Shown here: positions 10,107 to 18,078 of the stretch, one piece after another
Layout: each line of letters starts with the position of its first letter
Numbering within the stretch: position 1 is the stretch's first letter
Assembly: GCF_030580915.1 (NCBI RefSeq)
Contig: NZ_JAUQTA010000001.1
Coordinates: 744,001-808,000 of the forward strand
DNA length: 64,000 nt
DNA from: Nocardioides jiangxiensis
Lineage (GTDB): Bacteria; Actinomycetota; Actinomycetes; Propionibacteriales; Nocardioidaceae
Direction: 5' to 3'
Position numbers and translations under genes: made by a program
The notes under the pieces: model-generated
The model's input: only the letters and a program-made list of their open reading frames with translations
Told to the model about the DNA's origin: nothing
Database searches by the model: none

Positions 10107-10131
10107 GACGGGGGCCCGTCGGGCCCCCGTC
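10107..10131 (-). terminator. Hairpin terminator downstream of whiB
   Basis: GACGGGGGCCC and GGGCCCCCGTC form a perfect 11-bp stem with a three-base loop, 24 bases after the whiB stop. It separates whiB from the next gene on the same strand, making whiB monocistronic. Confidence 0.75.
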
Positions 10132-10154
10132 GTTCTCCGTGATGGCGCTGCCGG

Positions 10155-10409
10155 TCAGACCGCGCGCTTCTTCAGCTTGCGACGCTCCCGCTCGGACAGA
10201 CCGCCCCAGATGCCGAAGCGCTCGTCGTTGCCGAGCGCGTACTCGAGGCAGTCACCCTGCACCTCGCAGGTGTGGCAGACCTTCTTGGCCTCGCGGGTGG
10301 AACCGCCCTTCTCCGGGAAGAACGCTTCCGGGTCGGTCTGGGCGCACAGCGCACGCTCCTGCCAACCAATTTCCTCGACGTCCCCGTCGAGCAAGTACAG
10401 CTCACGCAT
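10155..10409 (-). CDS. whiB2: WhiB-family iron-sulfur transcriptional regulator, WhiB2/WhmD type
   Basis: An 84-residue WhiB protein with the four cluster-ligating cysteines (C22, C45, C48, C54; CHTC followed by C at +6), the GIWGG turn (66-70) and the basic C-terminal RERRKLKK DNA-binding tail. WhiB2/WhmD (WhiB of Streptomyces) controls septation and sporulation together with WhiA; the identification as the WhiB2 branch rests on the acidic N-terminus MRELYLLDGDVEEIGWQERA and on its position in the manB-DUF3499 neighbourhood. The ATG at 10409 is chosen because AAAGGGGAG precedes it; the frame stays open further upstream but without family similarity. It has a promoter about 92 bases upstream, giving an untranslated leader, and its own terminator. 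Confidence 0.95.
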   Translation of the reverse strand: MRELYLLDGDVEEIGWQERALCAQTDPEAFFPEKGGSTREAKKVCHTCEVQGDCLEYALGNDERFGIWGGLSERERRKLKKRAV

Positions 10410-10507
10410 GGGAACTCCCCTTTGTGTCGACCCTGAAAACTGCTGGCCCCATGTGTTCCTGGCCTGGTGTCCCACACAACTTCCCCGCTGCGAACGACAC
10501 TACGGGA

Positions 10508-10537
10508 ATTACATGCCTGTCGTACGCGTGAAGTCAA
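10508..10537 (-). promoter_or_regulatory. Sigma-70-type promoter of whiB
   Basis: On the minus strand TTGACT (10532-10537) and TGTAAT (10508-10513) are separated by 18 bases. This is the best -35/-10 pair in the window; predicted start near 10501, leaving a leader of about 90 bases before the whiB ATG. Confidence 0.65.
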
Positions 10538-10567
10538 GCCCGGTTCTGCTATACGTCCGTCCAGTGA

Positions 10568-10594
10568 TTGACGTGTGGGGACCACCCGTAGACT
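10568..10594 (+). promoter_or_regulatory. Candidate promoter of the DUF3105 gene
   Basis: TTGACG (10568-10573) and TAGACT (10589-10594) with a short 15-base spacer, about 70 bases before the DUF3105 GTG. It lies back-to-back with the whiB promoter. Confidence 0.4.
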
Positions 10595-10665
10595 CCGTTC
10601 CACTCGCGCGGCCGCACGCCGCGATGACCGACGACTGACACCCCCACGAAAGGTGCCGAGCAGCC

Positions 10666-11427
10666 GTGGCCAGCTCCTCCTCCGACCGACGCGCCGCCGT
10701 CGACAAGATCCGTCGCGACGCCCAGCGCGCCGACCAGCGCCAGGGCCGGGTCATCCTCACCGTCGCCGTGATGGTCGCGCTCCTCATCGTCGGCGGTGCC
10801 GCGTTCAAGCCGGTCAAGGACTGGTGGGACCTGCGTTCCCTCAACAAGGTGCAGCTCGCCGACATCGGCGCGAAGGCCAGCGTGTGCGGGCCGCGCTCGT
10901 TCAAGTCGGCCGAGGGCGACCAGCAGCACGTCGACCCGGGCACGTTCGTCGACTACTCCAAGGAGCCGTCGCCGCCGGCGTTCGGCCAGCACGAGATCTA
11001 CCCGGACTCGATCAAGCGCAAGCTCTACACCGAGAAGGACCGCCCGCGGGTGGAGATGCTCGTCCACAACCTCGAGCACGGCTACACGATCCTCTGGTAC
11101 GACGAGACCATCGCCAAGGACGACAAGCAGATGGACGACCTCCGCGGCATCGCAGCGAAGTTCCAGGGGCAGGACGACTACCGCCTCAAGGTCAAGCTCG
11201 TCCCGTGGCTGAAGAAGGACGGCAAGCCGTTCCCCGAGGGCCAGCACGTCGCGATCACGCACTGGGCCAAGACGGTCGCCGACGAGGACAAGAAGATCGC
11301 CGAGAAGGCCAAGGTCACCGCCGAGGCCGGCGTGTGGGAGTACTGCAGCGCCGTCTCCGGCGACGCCCTGAAGAAGTTCATGACGGCGTACCCGTATCTC
11401 AACAGCCCGGAGCCGACCGCCGCCTGA
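10666..11427 (+). CDS. DUF3105 domain membrane-anchored protein
   Basis: A 253-residue protein with a charged cytoplasmic N-terminus, one transmembrane segment (about residues 28-46, VILTVAVMVALLIVGGAAF) and an exported DUF3105 domain. The family hallmark HNLEHGYTILWYDETI lies near residue 140, preceded by a conserved cysteine (SVCGPRS) and followed by a second near the end (YCSAV), which could form a disulfide. Function is unknown. The GTG at 10666 follows AAAGG at a normal distance. It is divergent from whiB and ends at a strong bidirectional terminator shared with manC. In other actinobacteria DUF3105 proteins are also single-gene units, so context gives no functional clue. Confidence 0.85.
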   Translation: MASSSSDRRAAVDKIRRDAQRADQRQGRVILTVAVMVALLIVGGAAFKPVKDWWDLRSLNKVQLADIGAKASVCGPRSFKSAEGDQQHVDPGTFVDYSKEPSPPAFGQHEIYPDSIKRKLYTEKDRPRVEMLVHNLEHGYTILWYDETIAKDDKQMDDLRGIAAKFQGQDDYRLKVKLVPWLKKDGKPFPEGQHVAITHWAKTVADEDKKIAEKAKVTAEAGVWEYCSAVSGDALKKFMTAYPYLNSPEPTAA

Positions 11428-11453
11428 CCGCGCCGGCCCACCCCGCCACACGG

Positions 11454-11493
11454 ACGAAGGGGCGCACCGATCGCGATCGGTGCGCCCCTTCGT
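11454..11493. terminator. Bidirectional terminator between DUF3105 gene and manC
   Basis: A perfect 19-bp inverted repeat, ACGAAGGGGCGCACCGATC and its complement, around a GC loop of two bases, lies in the 87-base convergent gap. Confidence 0.85.
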
Positions 11494-11514
11494 CGTCTGC
11501 CAGGGCAGGTCGGA

Positions 11515-12600
11515 TCACACCAGGTCGGTGCGCCCGGCGTCCTTGAGTGCGTTGACGACGGCCTTCACGTCCTGCGCGTGGTCGCGGCTCGCGACGAGGA
11601 CGGCGTCCGGGGTGTCGACCACGATGACGTCGTCGAGCCCGAGGACGGCCACGAAGCGTCCGCCGCCGGGGACGACGAGTCCGGAGGAGCTCCTCGTGTG
11701 GACCAGCGCCTCCTCACCGAGGACGGTGAGCGCGCCCGAGGAGGCATCGGGGTCGAGGAGGTCACCCAGCGAGGCGAAGTCGCCCACGTCCTCCCAGTCG
11801 AACGCACCCGGCACGACGGCGATGCGCCCCGCGGCTGCCGCCGGCTCCGCGACGGCGTGGTCCAGCGCGATCTTCGGCAGGGTCGGCCACAGGCGTGCCA
11901 TCGCCTCCTCTCCCCCGGCGGCGATCGCGCGGAGGTCAGCGGCGAACCCGGGGTCGCCCTCGGCGAGGAGGTCGAGCAGCACCGTCGGGCGTACGACGAA
12001 CATGCCGGCGTTCCATCGGTAGTCGCCCGAGGCGACGTACTCCGCGGCCACCGGCGCGGACGGCTTCTCCACGAACTCCTTGACGTGGAAGGCCGGCAGG
12101 TCGGGCATCGCCGCACCCACGTGGATGTAGCCGAAGCCCGTCGCAGGGTGGGTGGGCTCGATGCCCAGCGTGACCAGCCAGCCGGCCTCGGCGGCCTCGA
12201 TCGCGTCGCGCACGCACCTGCCGAAGGCCTCGCCGTCGGGGATCACGTGGTCGGCGGCGAACGAGCCCATGACCGCGTCGGGATCCCGGCGCTCCAGGAG
12301 CGCGGCAGCGAGACCGATGGCGGCCATCGAGTCGCGCGGCGTCGGCTCCGCGACCAGCTGCGCGTCGGCCACATCCGGGAGCTGGCGCGCGACCGCCGGC
12401 AGGTGGGCGGCACCCGTGACGACGACGACGCGGTCGCCGGCGAGGGGGCCGAGCCGGTCGACCGTCGCCTGCAGCAGGGATCGGCCCGAGCCGGTCAGGT
12501 CGTGCAGGAACTTGGGAGCCCCCGCCCGCGACAGGGGCCAGAGCCGGGTGCCGGCCCCGCCCGCGGGGATGACGGCCCAGAAGTGGTCAACCGAAGTCAT
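11515..12600 (-). CDS. manC: Mannose-1-phosphate guanylyltransferase
   Basis: A 361-residue nucleotidyltransferase that makes GDP-mannose from mannose-1-phosphate and GTP. The signature loop AVIPAGGAGTRLWPLSR (about 9-25) with the downstream PKFLHDL, the FAADHVI motif (about 114-120) and FVEKPSAP (about 177-184) are all present. It lacks the C-terminal isomerase domain of bifunctional ManC enzymes, as expected for actinobacterial ManB/ManC proteins (Rv3264c). It supplies GDP-mannose for mannosylated envelope glycolipids and proteins, together with manB. Transcription is divergent from the TIGR03089 gene; a TACCCT hexamer seven bases before the ATG and no Shine-Dalgarno sequence suggest a leaderless transcript. 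Confidence 0.95.
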   Translation of the reverse strand: MTSVDHFWAVIPAGGAGTRLWPLSRAGAPKFLHDLTGSGRSLLQATVDRLGPLAGDRVVVVTGAAHLPAVARQLPDVADAQLVAEPTPRDSMAAIGLAAALLERRDPDAVMGSFAADHVIPDGEAFGRCVRDAIEAAEAGWLVTLGIEPTHPATGFGYIHVGAAMPDLPAFHVKEFVEKPSAPVAAEYVASGDYRWNAGMFVVRPTVLLDLLAEGDPGFAADLRAIAAGGEEAMARLWPTLPKIALDHAVAEPAAAAGRIAVVPGAFDWEDVGDFASLGDLLDPDASSGALTVLGEEALVHTRSSSGLVVPGGGRFVAVLGLDDVIVVDTPDAVLVASRDHAQDVKAVVNALKDAGRTDLV

Positions 12601-12607
12601 GGAGCGA

Positions 12608-12613
12608 AGGGTA
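12608..12613 (-). promoter_or_regulatory. -10 element of manC
   Basis: TACCCT on the minus strand, seven bases before the manC ATG. Confidence 0.5.
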
Positions 12614-12658
12614 GACGGCGTGTGTCACATGGGGATCACGCGTCCCCGGGATGGTCCC

Positions 12659-12664
12659 TAGGCT
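12659..12664 (+). promoter_or_regulatory. -10 element of the TIGR03089 gene
   Basis: TAGGCT, exactly six bases before the ATG at 12671. Leaderless geometry, divergent from the manC promoter 45 bases away. Confidence 0.6.
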
Positions 12665-12670
12665 GGTGCC

Positions 12671-13390
12671 ATGAGTCCCGCAGCCCCCACCACGTTCGCC
12701 GGCCTGCTGGGCCAGATCCTCCGGGGCGAGCCCGGCCGTCCGCTGGTCACCTTCTACGACGACGCGACGGGCGAGCGGGTCGAGCTCAGCGGCACCACCT
12801 ACGCCAACTGGGTGGCGAAGACCTCCTCGCTGCTGGTCGAGGAGCTCGACATCGAGCGCGGCAGCCGCGTGCTCGTGGACCTCCCGACGCACTGGCTCGT
12901 TCCGGTCGTGATGGGTGCGGTGTGGAACGTCGGCGCCGAGGTGACCGGCGACGCCAGCGACGCCGACCTCGTGGTCTGCGGCCCTCTGCGCTCCCGCCTG
13001 GAGGCGTACGCCGACGGCCCGGCCCCCGTGCTCGCCTCGGCGCTCCTGCCGCTCGGCGTCCGCTTCCGGGAGCCGCTGCCGGCCGGCGTCCACGACTTCG
13101 GGGTGGAGGTGTGGTCGCAGCCGGACGCGTTCGTCCCGTGGGACCCCGCCGACGGCACCGAGGGCCTCTGGCACGGCGCCACGTGGAGCGAGCTCCCCCT
13201 CGACGGCCCGTGGGCAGGCGAGCGCCTGCTCACCACCGCCAACCCCCTCGCGGAGCCTGCGGTGCTCCTGCAGCCCCTGGTGCACGGCGGATCGGTCGTC
13301 CTGTGGCGCAACCCGGACCCGCGACGTCACGAGGTGCTCCGCACGCAGGAGCGCGTGACGGCGGAGCACCTCGTGACGGTGGAGCAGTAG
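12671..13390 (+). CDS. TIGR03089 family protein (truncated acyl-CoA-synthetase-like)
   Basis: A 239-residue protein of TIGR03089, an actinobacterial family that resembles only the N-terminal lobe of AMP-forming acyl-CoA synthetases. The start MSPAAPTTFAGLLGQIL is followed by RPLVTFYDDATGERVELS and by TYANWVAKTSSLLVEELD, the pattern seen in adenylating enzymes. The catalytic P-loop (TSGTTG type) and the C-terminal lobe are missing, so no adenylation activity is expected. Its conserved place beside manC and LCP genes points to an envelope-related role, an inference. The gene has leaderless promoter geometry and ends three bases from the convergent amidase gene, with no room for a terminator hairpin between them. 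Confidence 0.85.
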   Translation: MSPAAPTTFAGLLGQILRGEPGRPLVTFYDDATGERVELSGTTYANWVAKTSSLLVEELDIERGSRVLVDLPTHWLVPVVMGAVWNVGAEVTGDASDADLVVCGPLRSRLEAYADGPAPVLASALLPLGVRFREPLPAGVHDFGVEVWSQPDAFVPWDPADGTEGLWHGATWSELPLDGPWAGERLLTTANPLAEPAVLLQPLVHGGSVVLWRNPDPRRHEVLRTQERVTAEHLVTVEQ

Positions 13391-13393
13391 GCC

Positions 13394-16240
13394 TCAGCCG
13401 AGCAGGTCGTAGCCCGCGTAGCCGGCGCCGAGGTAACGGCGCGTGCCGAAGCCGCCGGCCACGCCCGGCAGCAGCCACAGCCGGGAGCCGCTGCGGCCGA
13501 CCAGGTCGCGGCGACCGTCGCCGGTCAGGTCCCCGGCACCGATGACCCCCGTGAGGCCGGACAGGTCGGCGGCGAGCTTGCGCGGCGTACCCGTGTTGCT
13601 CGGGAGCCAGCCGAGTGCGGTGCTGGAGAGGACGCCGGTGTCGAGCGTGCCCCCGGAGTCCCAGCGACCGAGGTCGAGGAGCGCACTGCCGCTGATCGTG
13701 GAGTTGAGCACCTTGGCGACGCTCAGGGCCGCTGTGCCACCGTTGCCCGCGAACGCGACCAGCTGGCCGTCCTTGTTCGCGATCAGGTCGGGCTTGCCGT
13801 CGCCGGTGACGTCGCCGGCCGCGGTGAGCATGGTGACCGAGTTGAAGTTGCGCTTGTCGATCGTGGCGCCCGGAGCGAGCTTGCCGTTGCCCAGGCCGCG
13901 GTAGAGCACGAGGTAGCCGTTGGCGGCGTAGCGCGTGATCACGTCACCCTTGCCGTCGCCGTCCCAGTCACCGACGTTCAGCACCTGGTTGGCGTTGCGG
14001 AAGGTGACCCCCGCGTCGATCGGCCGGCCCACGTTCGTCCGGCCGCTGTTGGGGACGAGGACGAGCGAGTCGCCGTCGAAGCCGATGGCGTCGGGAGCCG
14101 CCGTTCCGACCACCTGCGCGGCGCCGACGCCGGACAGGCCGCCCAGGCTGCCGCCCATCGGGACGAGCGGGCCGAAGCCGCCGGCACCCGTGCCCGGCGC
14201 TGCGGCGACCGTGCCGGCACCGGTGCGGACCAGGAGGTCGTTGAGGCCGTCGCCGGTGAGGTCACCCGCGGCTGCGAGCACCGGGTAGTCCCACGTGCCA
14301 CCGATGCGGGTGCCCGGCCCGACGGCACCGTGTCCGTCGCCGTCGTAGCGGTAGAGGCGACCGCTCGTGGTGCGCGCAAGCACGTCCGGATGGCCGTCGC
14401 CCGTGATGTCGCCGGGGACGACCAGGCGCGTCACGTCGCCGAAGCCGGAGGCGATGGCGGTCTTGGTGAAGTGCCCGGCTCCGTCGCCCTTGAAGAGGAC
14501 CAGGTTCCCGGTGGCGACGCTGCGCCCGACCAGGTCCCCGAAGCCGTCCCCGTTGAAGCGGCCGGCCGCGGTGATCCGGTCGTAGCCCACGAACGTCTTG
14601 ACCGGCGCGACCGCGCGGCCGAACGTGCCGTCACCGGCTCCAGGCCGTACGCCGGCGGTGCCGGTGCTGGCGATCCGGACGAGCATGTCGGCGCGACCGT
14701 CGCCGGTCAGGTCCGGGGAGAGCACCTTGACGTCGTACCTGGACCAGCCGGTGCCCTTGGCGACCGGAGAGGAGAAGGAGAGCAGCCCGCCGGTCGGCAG
14801 GACGACACCCTCGCCATCCGAGGCACGGCGCGCTGCGAGGTCGGGGTACGAGGCACCGGCCAGGTTCGGCACCCGCGGCGTGCCGGTGACGGGCGTGGGC
14901 GTCGGGGTCGCGGTGGTCGTCGGGCTCGGCGAGGTCGTCGGCGTGGCCGAGGCACCGGCGAGCTGGTACTTGCGGGCGGCGGTCCGGATCCCGGGGATCT
15001 GGGCGTACAGGTACTTGCCCGGACACGCCGTCTGTCCGGCGTCACGGTGGCCGTTGATCGCCTGGAAGTAGCGCGACCCGACGTACTGGCTCGTGTCGTC
15101 GGCGGCGATCCCCTTCAGCGCGAGCTTCCAGGCGTACAGGCGGGCATAGGCGTCCAGCGTCGCGGACGACGGCTGGGCCTCCTCGTAGTTGCCGATCGCG
15201 GACGCGGCGAAGGAGTAGGAGTTGTAGCCCTGCGTCGCGGCCGGCACGACGTCCTTGTCGACGCCGCCGTAGCGACCCTCCCAGATCCGGCCGAAGCGGT
15301 CGATCAGGAAGTTGTAGCCGATGTCGTTCCAGCCCTTGGTCTTGGTGTGGTACGCGTAGATGCTGCGGATGATCCCCGGCACCTGGTCGGCGGTGTAGTC
15401 GTTCGCGTTGACCGTGTGGTGGATGAAGCCCGCCGCGATGTTGCCGTAGAGCGGGGCTGCCTTGCGCCACGACTCGTCGGCACCCCACTGCGCGCGGGAG
15501 TAGATCGTCGGGCGCGGAACGGTCGTGGTGCCCGCGGCCGGCGTGATCGTGTCCGCCTGCAGCGAGATGTCACCGTGCGACGTGGACAGGGCTTCGCCGC
15601 CGGCAGCGGTGATCGCCGGCTTCTCGACCTCGGTCCCCGAGCTCGCACCCGGGGCGACGACGGCCATCTCGAGGTCGGGCGCGGTGACACCGGGCGCCGT
15701 CACGACACGGGTCTGTACCTGGTCGACGTCGCCGACGATCAGCGGGTCGGTGCCCGGGCGCGCGTGCAGCGCGTCGGGCGAGCCGGGGTCCGGCCCCTCC
15801 CCCTCGTCGTAGTGGACGGTCGTCCATCCGGACCAGGTGCCGTCCTTCGAGGTGCGCGCCTGGACCGTGATGTCCTTCTCGTCGATCTGCGTGCCGGGCT
15901 TCCAGGTGACGCCGACCGTGCCGAACCCGTCGACCGCGTGCGGCGCCGTCTGCACGACCTCCCCGCCTCGGGGGACGTCCGTGTGTGCCGGAGCGGCCGC
16001 CTTCTCGTCCACCGGCACCGCGGTGACCTTCGCCTCGACCGGGGCGGTCTCGACGCGGGCGGTGGGCGCGGGCTTCCCCCCACGCACCGGTACGCCGGCA
16101 TCGTGCTGCGCCGACGCGTCGGGCTGCGTCACCACGTCGAGCGAGATGACGTCGGCTGCGGGACCGAGCACGGCGAACGCGGTGCCGACGATCAACGCCT
16201 GCTGGCAGACGGTGACGAAACGGGTCTTGGTGAGGCGCAT
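13394..16240 (-). CDS. Secreted PGRP-type N-acetylmuramoyl-L-alanine amidase with FG-GAP/VCBS repeats
   Basis: A 948-residue exported protein. Residues 1-45 include a signal segment (VCQQALIVGTAFAVLGPAAD). An N-terminal beta-rich region (about 95-215) precedes the peptidoglycan-recognition/amidase-2 domain (about 246-425), in which zinc-site residues can be seen: H274/H275 in FIHHTV, H398 in NGHRDAG and C406 in TACPG. A Pro/Thr linker (430-455, repeated TPTPT) leads into a long C-terminal region of FG-GAP repeats, each marked by motifs such as DLTGDGRAD and DITGDGHPD that bind calcium in relatives. It probably cleaves or binds the amide bond between muramic acid and stem peptide. The ATG at 16240 is chosen because GGAGAGCC precedes it and the signal peptide starts there. 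The gene adjoins the envelope-polysaccharide operon. Confidence 0.9.
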   Translation of the reverse strand: MRLTKTRFVTVCQQALIVGTAFAVLGPAADVISLDVVTQPDASAQHDAGVPVRGGKPAPTARVETAPVEAKVTAVPVDEKAAAPAHTDVPRGGEVVQTAPHAVDGFGTVGVTWKPGTQIDEKDITVQARTSKDGTWSGWTTVHYDEGEGPDPGSPDALHARPGTDPLIVGDVDQVQTRVVTAPGVTAPDLEMAVVAPGASSGTEVEKPAITAAGGEALSTSHGDISLQADTITPAAGTTTVPRPTIYSRAQWGADESWRKAAPLYGNIAAGFIHHTVNANDYTADQVPGIIRSIYAYHTKTKGWNDIGYNFLIDRFGRIWEGRYGGVDKDVVPAATQGYNSYSFAASAIGNYEEAQPSSATLDAYARLYAWKLALKGIAADDTSQYVGSRYFQAINGHRDAGQTACPGKYLYAQIPGIRTAARKYQLAGASATPTTSPSPTTTATPTPTPVTGTPRVPNLAGASYPDLAARRASDGEGVVLPTGGLLSFSSPVAKGTGWSRYDVKVLSPDLTGDGRADMLVRIASTGTAGVRPGAGDGTFGRAVAPVKTFVGYDRITAAGRFNGDGFGDLVGRSVATGNLVLFKGDGAGHFTKTAIASGFGDVTRLVVPGDITGDGHPDVLARTTSGRLYRYDGDGHGAVGPGTRIGGTWDYPVLAAAGDLTGDGLNDLLVRTGAGTVAAAPGTGAGGFGPLVPMGGSLGGLSGVGAAQVVGTAAPDAIGFDGDSLVLVPNSGRTNVGRPIDAGVTFRNANQVLNVGDWDGDGKGDVITRYAANGYLVLYRGLGNGKLAPGATIDKRNFNSVTMLTAAGDVTGDGKPDLIANKDGQLVAFAGNGGTAALSVAKVLNSTISGSALLDLGRWDSGGTLDTGVLSSTALGWLPSNTGTPRKLAADLSGLTGVIGAGDLTGDGRRDLVGRSGSRLWLLPGVAGGFGTRRYLGAGYAGYDLLG

Positions 16241-16391
16241 CGGTGGCTCTCCAGTGCGGGGAAGTGTCACAGGAGCCACCAGTTTCACAACAGTCACACG
16301 GGTAACGGAAGGGTTCGTGAGTAACTACAATCCTGTAATTTCCAGTCGACACGCCGGTCATCTCCAGAAATGTCAAGTTGCCGGAACATGC

Positions 16392-16426
16392 ACGAAGGCC
16401 CCCTCCCGGCGGGAGGGGGCCTTCGT
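16392..16426 (-). terminator. Terminator of the galactan export operon
   Basis: ACGAAGGCCCCCTCCC and its complement form a perfect 16-bp stem with loop GGC, starting seven bases after the wzt-like stop. The 150 bases between it and the amidase start are locally AT-richer and must hold the amidase promoter, which I could not place. Confidence 0.85.
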
Positions 16427-16433
16427 CCGGGCC

Positions 16434-17201
16434 TCAGATGTCGGCGCCGAGCGCGCCTTCGTCCGGCGCGCCGGGCTCGTCGTCGTAGTGGATGTAGGCG
16501 ATGCCTTCCTTCACTCCCCCGTCGAAGCCGAGACGGCCCTTCTCCAGCACGATCACGCGGTCGCAGACCCGCTCGACCGAACCGGCGGAGTGGCTGACGT
16601 AGAAGAGCGTGCGGCCCTCCTTGCGGATCTCGTCGATCTTCGCCATGCACTTCTGCCGGAAGGGCTTGTCACCGACGGCGAGCACCTCGTCCGCGAGGAA
16701 GATGTCGGAGTCGACGTGGATCGCGATCGCGAAGCCGAGGCGGGAGTTCATGCCCGAGCTGTAGAAGCCGACCTCGGTGTCGATCTGCTTGCCGATGTCG
16801 GCGAAGTCGATGATCGAGTCGAGCTTGCGCTTCGTCTCGGCCTCGCTCATGCCGAAGACGGCGGCGTTCAGGAAGATGTTCTCGCGGCCCGAGAGCTGCT
16901 GGTGGAAGCCCGCACCCGTGGCGATCAGGCCCGCGATGCGGCCGCGCGTGCGCACCGTCCCACGGTCGGGGCGCATGACGCCCTGGACCAGCTTGAGCAG
17001 CGTGCTCTTGCCGGATCCGTTGAGGCCCATGAGCCCGATCGCCTCGCCCTGCTGCACCTCGAAGGTGACGTCGTCGAGGGCGAGGAACTTGTCGCGGACC
17101 TTGTTGCCCTTGCTCACCGCCACCGCCATCTGCTTCATGGTGCGGTGGTAGTTGAGCGTGAACTCCTTGCTCACGTGGTCGATCTTGATCGCAGTCGTCA
17201 T
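16434..17201 (-). CDS. wzt: Polysaccharide ABC exporter ATP-binding protein (Wzt type)
   Basis: A 255-residue ABC ATPase: Walker A GLNGSGKST (about 57-65), Walker B FLADEVLAVGD and the modified signature YSSGMNSRLGFAIA that is characteristic of O-antigen/teichoic acid/galactan exporters. It lacks the extra C-terminal carbohydrate-binding domain of some Wzt proteins. With the permease immediately upstream (one-base gap) it forms a two-component flippase for a lipid-linked glycan. Position downstream of glf and the GlfT2-like gene points to a galactofuranose polymer, comparable to the Rv3781/Rv3783 galactan exporter of mycobacteria. The substrate is an inference; the transporter class is clear. 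Confidence 0.92.
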   Translation of the reverse strand: MTTAIKIDHVSKEFTLNYHRTMKQMAVAVSKGNKVRDKFLALDDVTFEVQQGEAIGLMGLNGSGKSTLLKLVQGVMRPDRGTVRTRGRIAGLIATGAGFHQQLSGRENIFLNAAVFGMSEAETKRKLDSIIDFADIGKQIDTEVGFYSSGMNSRLGFAIAIHVDSDIFLADEVLAVGDKPFRQKCMAKIDEIRKEGRTLFYVSHSAGSVERVCDRVIVLEKGRLGFDGGVKEGIAYIHYDDEPGAPDEGALGADI

Positions 17202-17202
17202 G

Positions 17203-18078
17203 TCACACCCGCTCCGGGACCTTGTTCTCGAACTTGCTGAAGACCAGCTGGCCGATCAGCAGGATGGCGATGGACACGGCCAGGGCGACCGCTCCCCGCT
17301 CGAGGAGATGGCTCGGGAAGTGCTGCTGCTCGATCTTGTGGATGTCACCGCGCGTCGTGCCCGCCCAGAACGCTCGCTGCATCAGCAGCACGGCCTCCGC
17401 GAGCGGGTTGGCGAGGTAGACCTCCACCAGGTGGATGTGGGCCACCCGGGTGTACGGGTACATCATCGGGACGCCGAAGCGGACGTAGTTGACCAGGATG
17501 CCGACCAGCTGGCCGAAGTCGCGGAAGAACACGTTGGCGACGCTGAAGACCAGCGCGAGACCCGTGCCGGCGGCGGCCATGATGCCTGCGCCGAGGAAAA
17601 AGGCGATGACGCCGGTCATGTCGGGGTGCCAGCCGCAGAAGAGGCAGATCACCGTGAGGATGATCAGCTCCGGCACCATGCCGACCGCGGAGACGAGCAT
17701 CGACGACACCGGGAAGAGCTCCAGCGGGAGCGCCATCTTCCGCACGAACGCCTTGTTGCGCACGATCGACCGGGTGCCGGCGTTGAAGGTCTCCGTGAAG
17801 AAGTGCACCGTGACCAGGCCGACGAACACGTGGATCGCGAAGTTCTCGGTGCGACCCGACATGCCCATGATCTTGCCCATGACGCCCCAGTAGATGAAGA
17901 GCTGGGACAGCGGGTTCACGTAGGACCAGGCCATGCCGAGCGCAGAGCCGGAGTAGCGCGCCTGGAGCTCGCGGCGGACGAGCAGCTTCAGCAGGTAGCG
18001 GTGCTTGCGCACCTCGATCAGCCCGCTGCCTCCCGCGGGGTCGACCAGCGGCAGCGAGGCGTAGTCGGTGGTGCTCAC
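17203..18078 (-). CDS. wzm: Polysaccharide ABC exporter permease (Wzm type)
   Basis: A 291-residue ABC-2 type permease. After a short cytoplasmic start (MSTTDYASLPLVDPAGGSG and HRYLLKLLVRRELQARYSGS) there are six hydrophobic segments, beginning with LGMAWSYVNPLSQLFIYWGV; the motif FVRKMALPLELFPV in the second loop is typical of Wzm/TagG permeases. The GTG at 18078 overlaps the stop of the GlfT2-like gene (GTGA), so translation is coupled. Together with the following ATPase it would move the undecaprenyl-linked glycan made by the preceding genes across the membrane. The C-terminal FENKVPERV fits the family length. Confidence 0.92.
   Translation of the reverse strand: MSTTDYASLPLVDPAGGSGLIEVRKHRYLLKLLVRRELQARYSGSALGMAWSYVNPLSQLFIYWGVMGKIMGMSGRTENFAIHVFVGLVTVHFFTETFNAGTRSIVRNKAFVRKMALPLELFPVSSMLVSAVGMVPELIILTVICLFCGWHPDMTGVIAFFLGAGIMAAAGTGLALVFSVANVFFRDFGQLVGILVNYVRFGVPMMYPYTRVAHIHLVEVYLANPLAEAVLLMQRAFWAGTTRGDIHKIEQQHFPSHLLERGAVALAVSIAILLIGQLVFSKFENKVPERV

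Noticed and set aside
10410..10665. Possible small gene or RNA in the 256-base whiB/DUF3105 divergent region
   Set aside because: Open frames there lack ribosome sites, and the sequence is explained by two promoters and a whiB leader; no stable conserved hairpin was seen.
13770..15000. DNA-level tandem repeat in the amidase C-terminus
   Set aside because: The recurring GGTGACGGC-like patterns reflect protein-level FG-GAP motifs (DxTGDG); spacing and bases vary, so there is no true DNA repeat array.
16434..17201. Defective ABC signature motif (SSGM instead of LSGGQ)
   Set aside because: This variant is normal in Wzt/TagH-type polysaccharide exporters, so it is not an anomaly.
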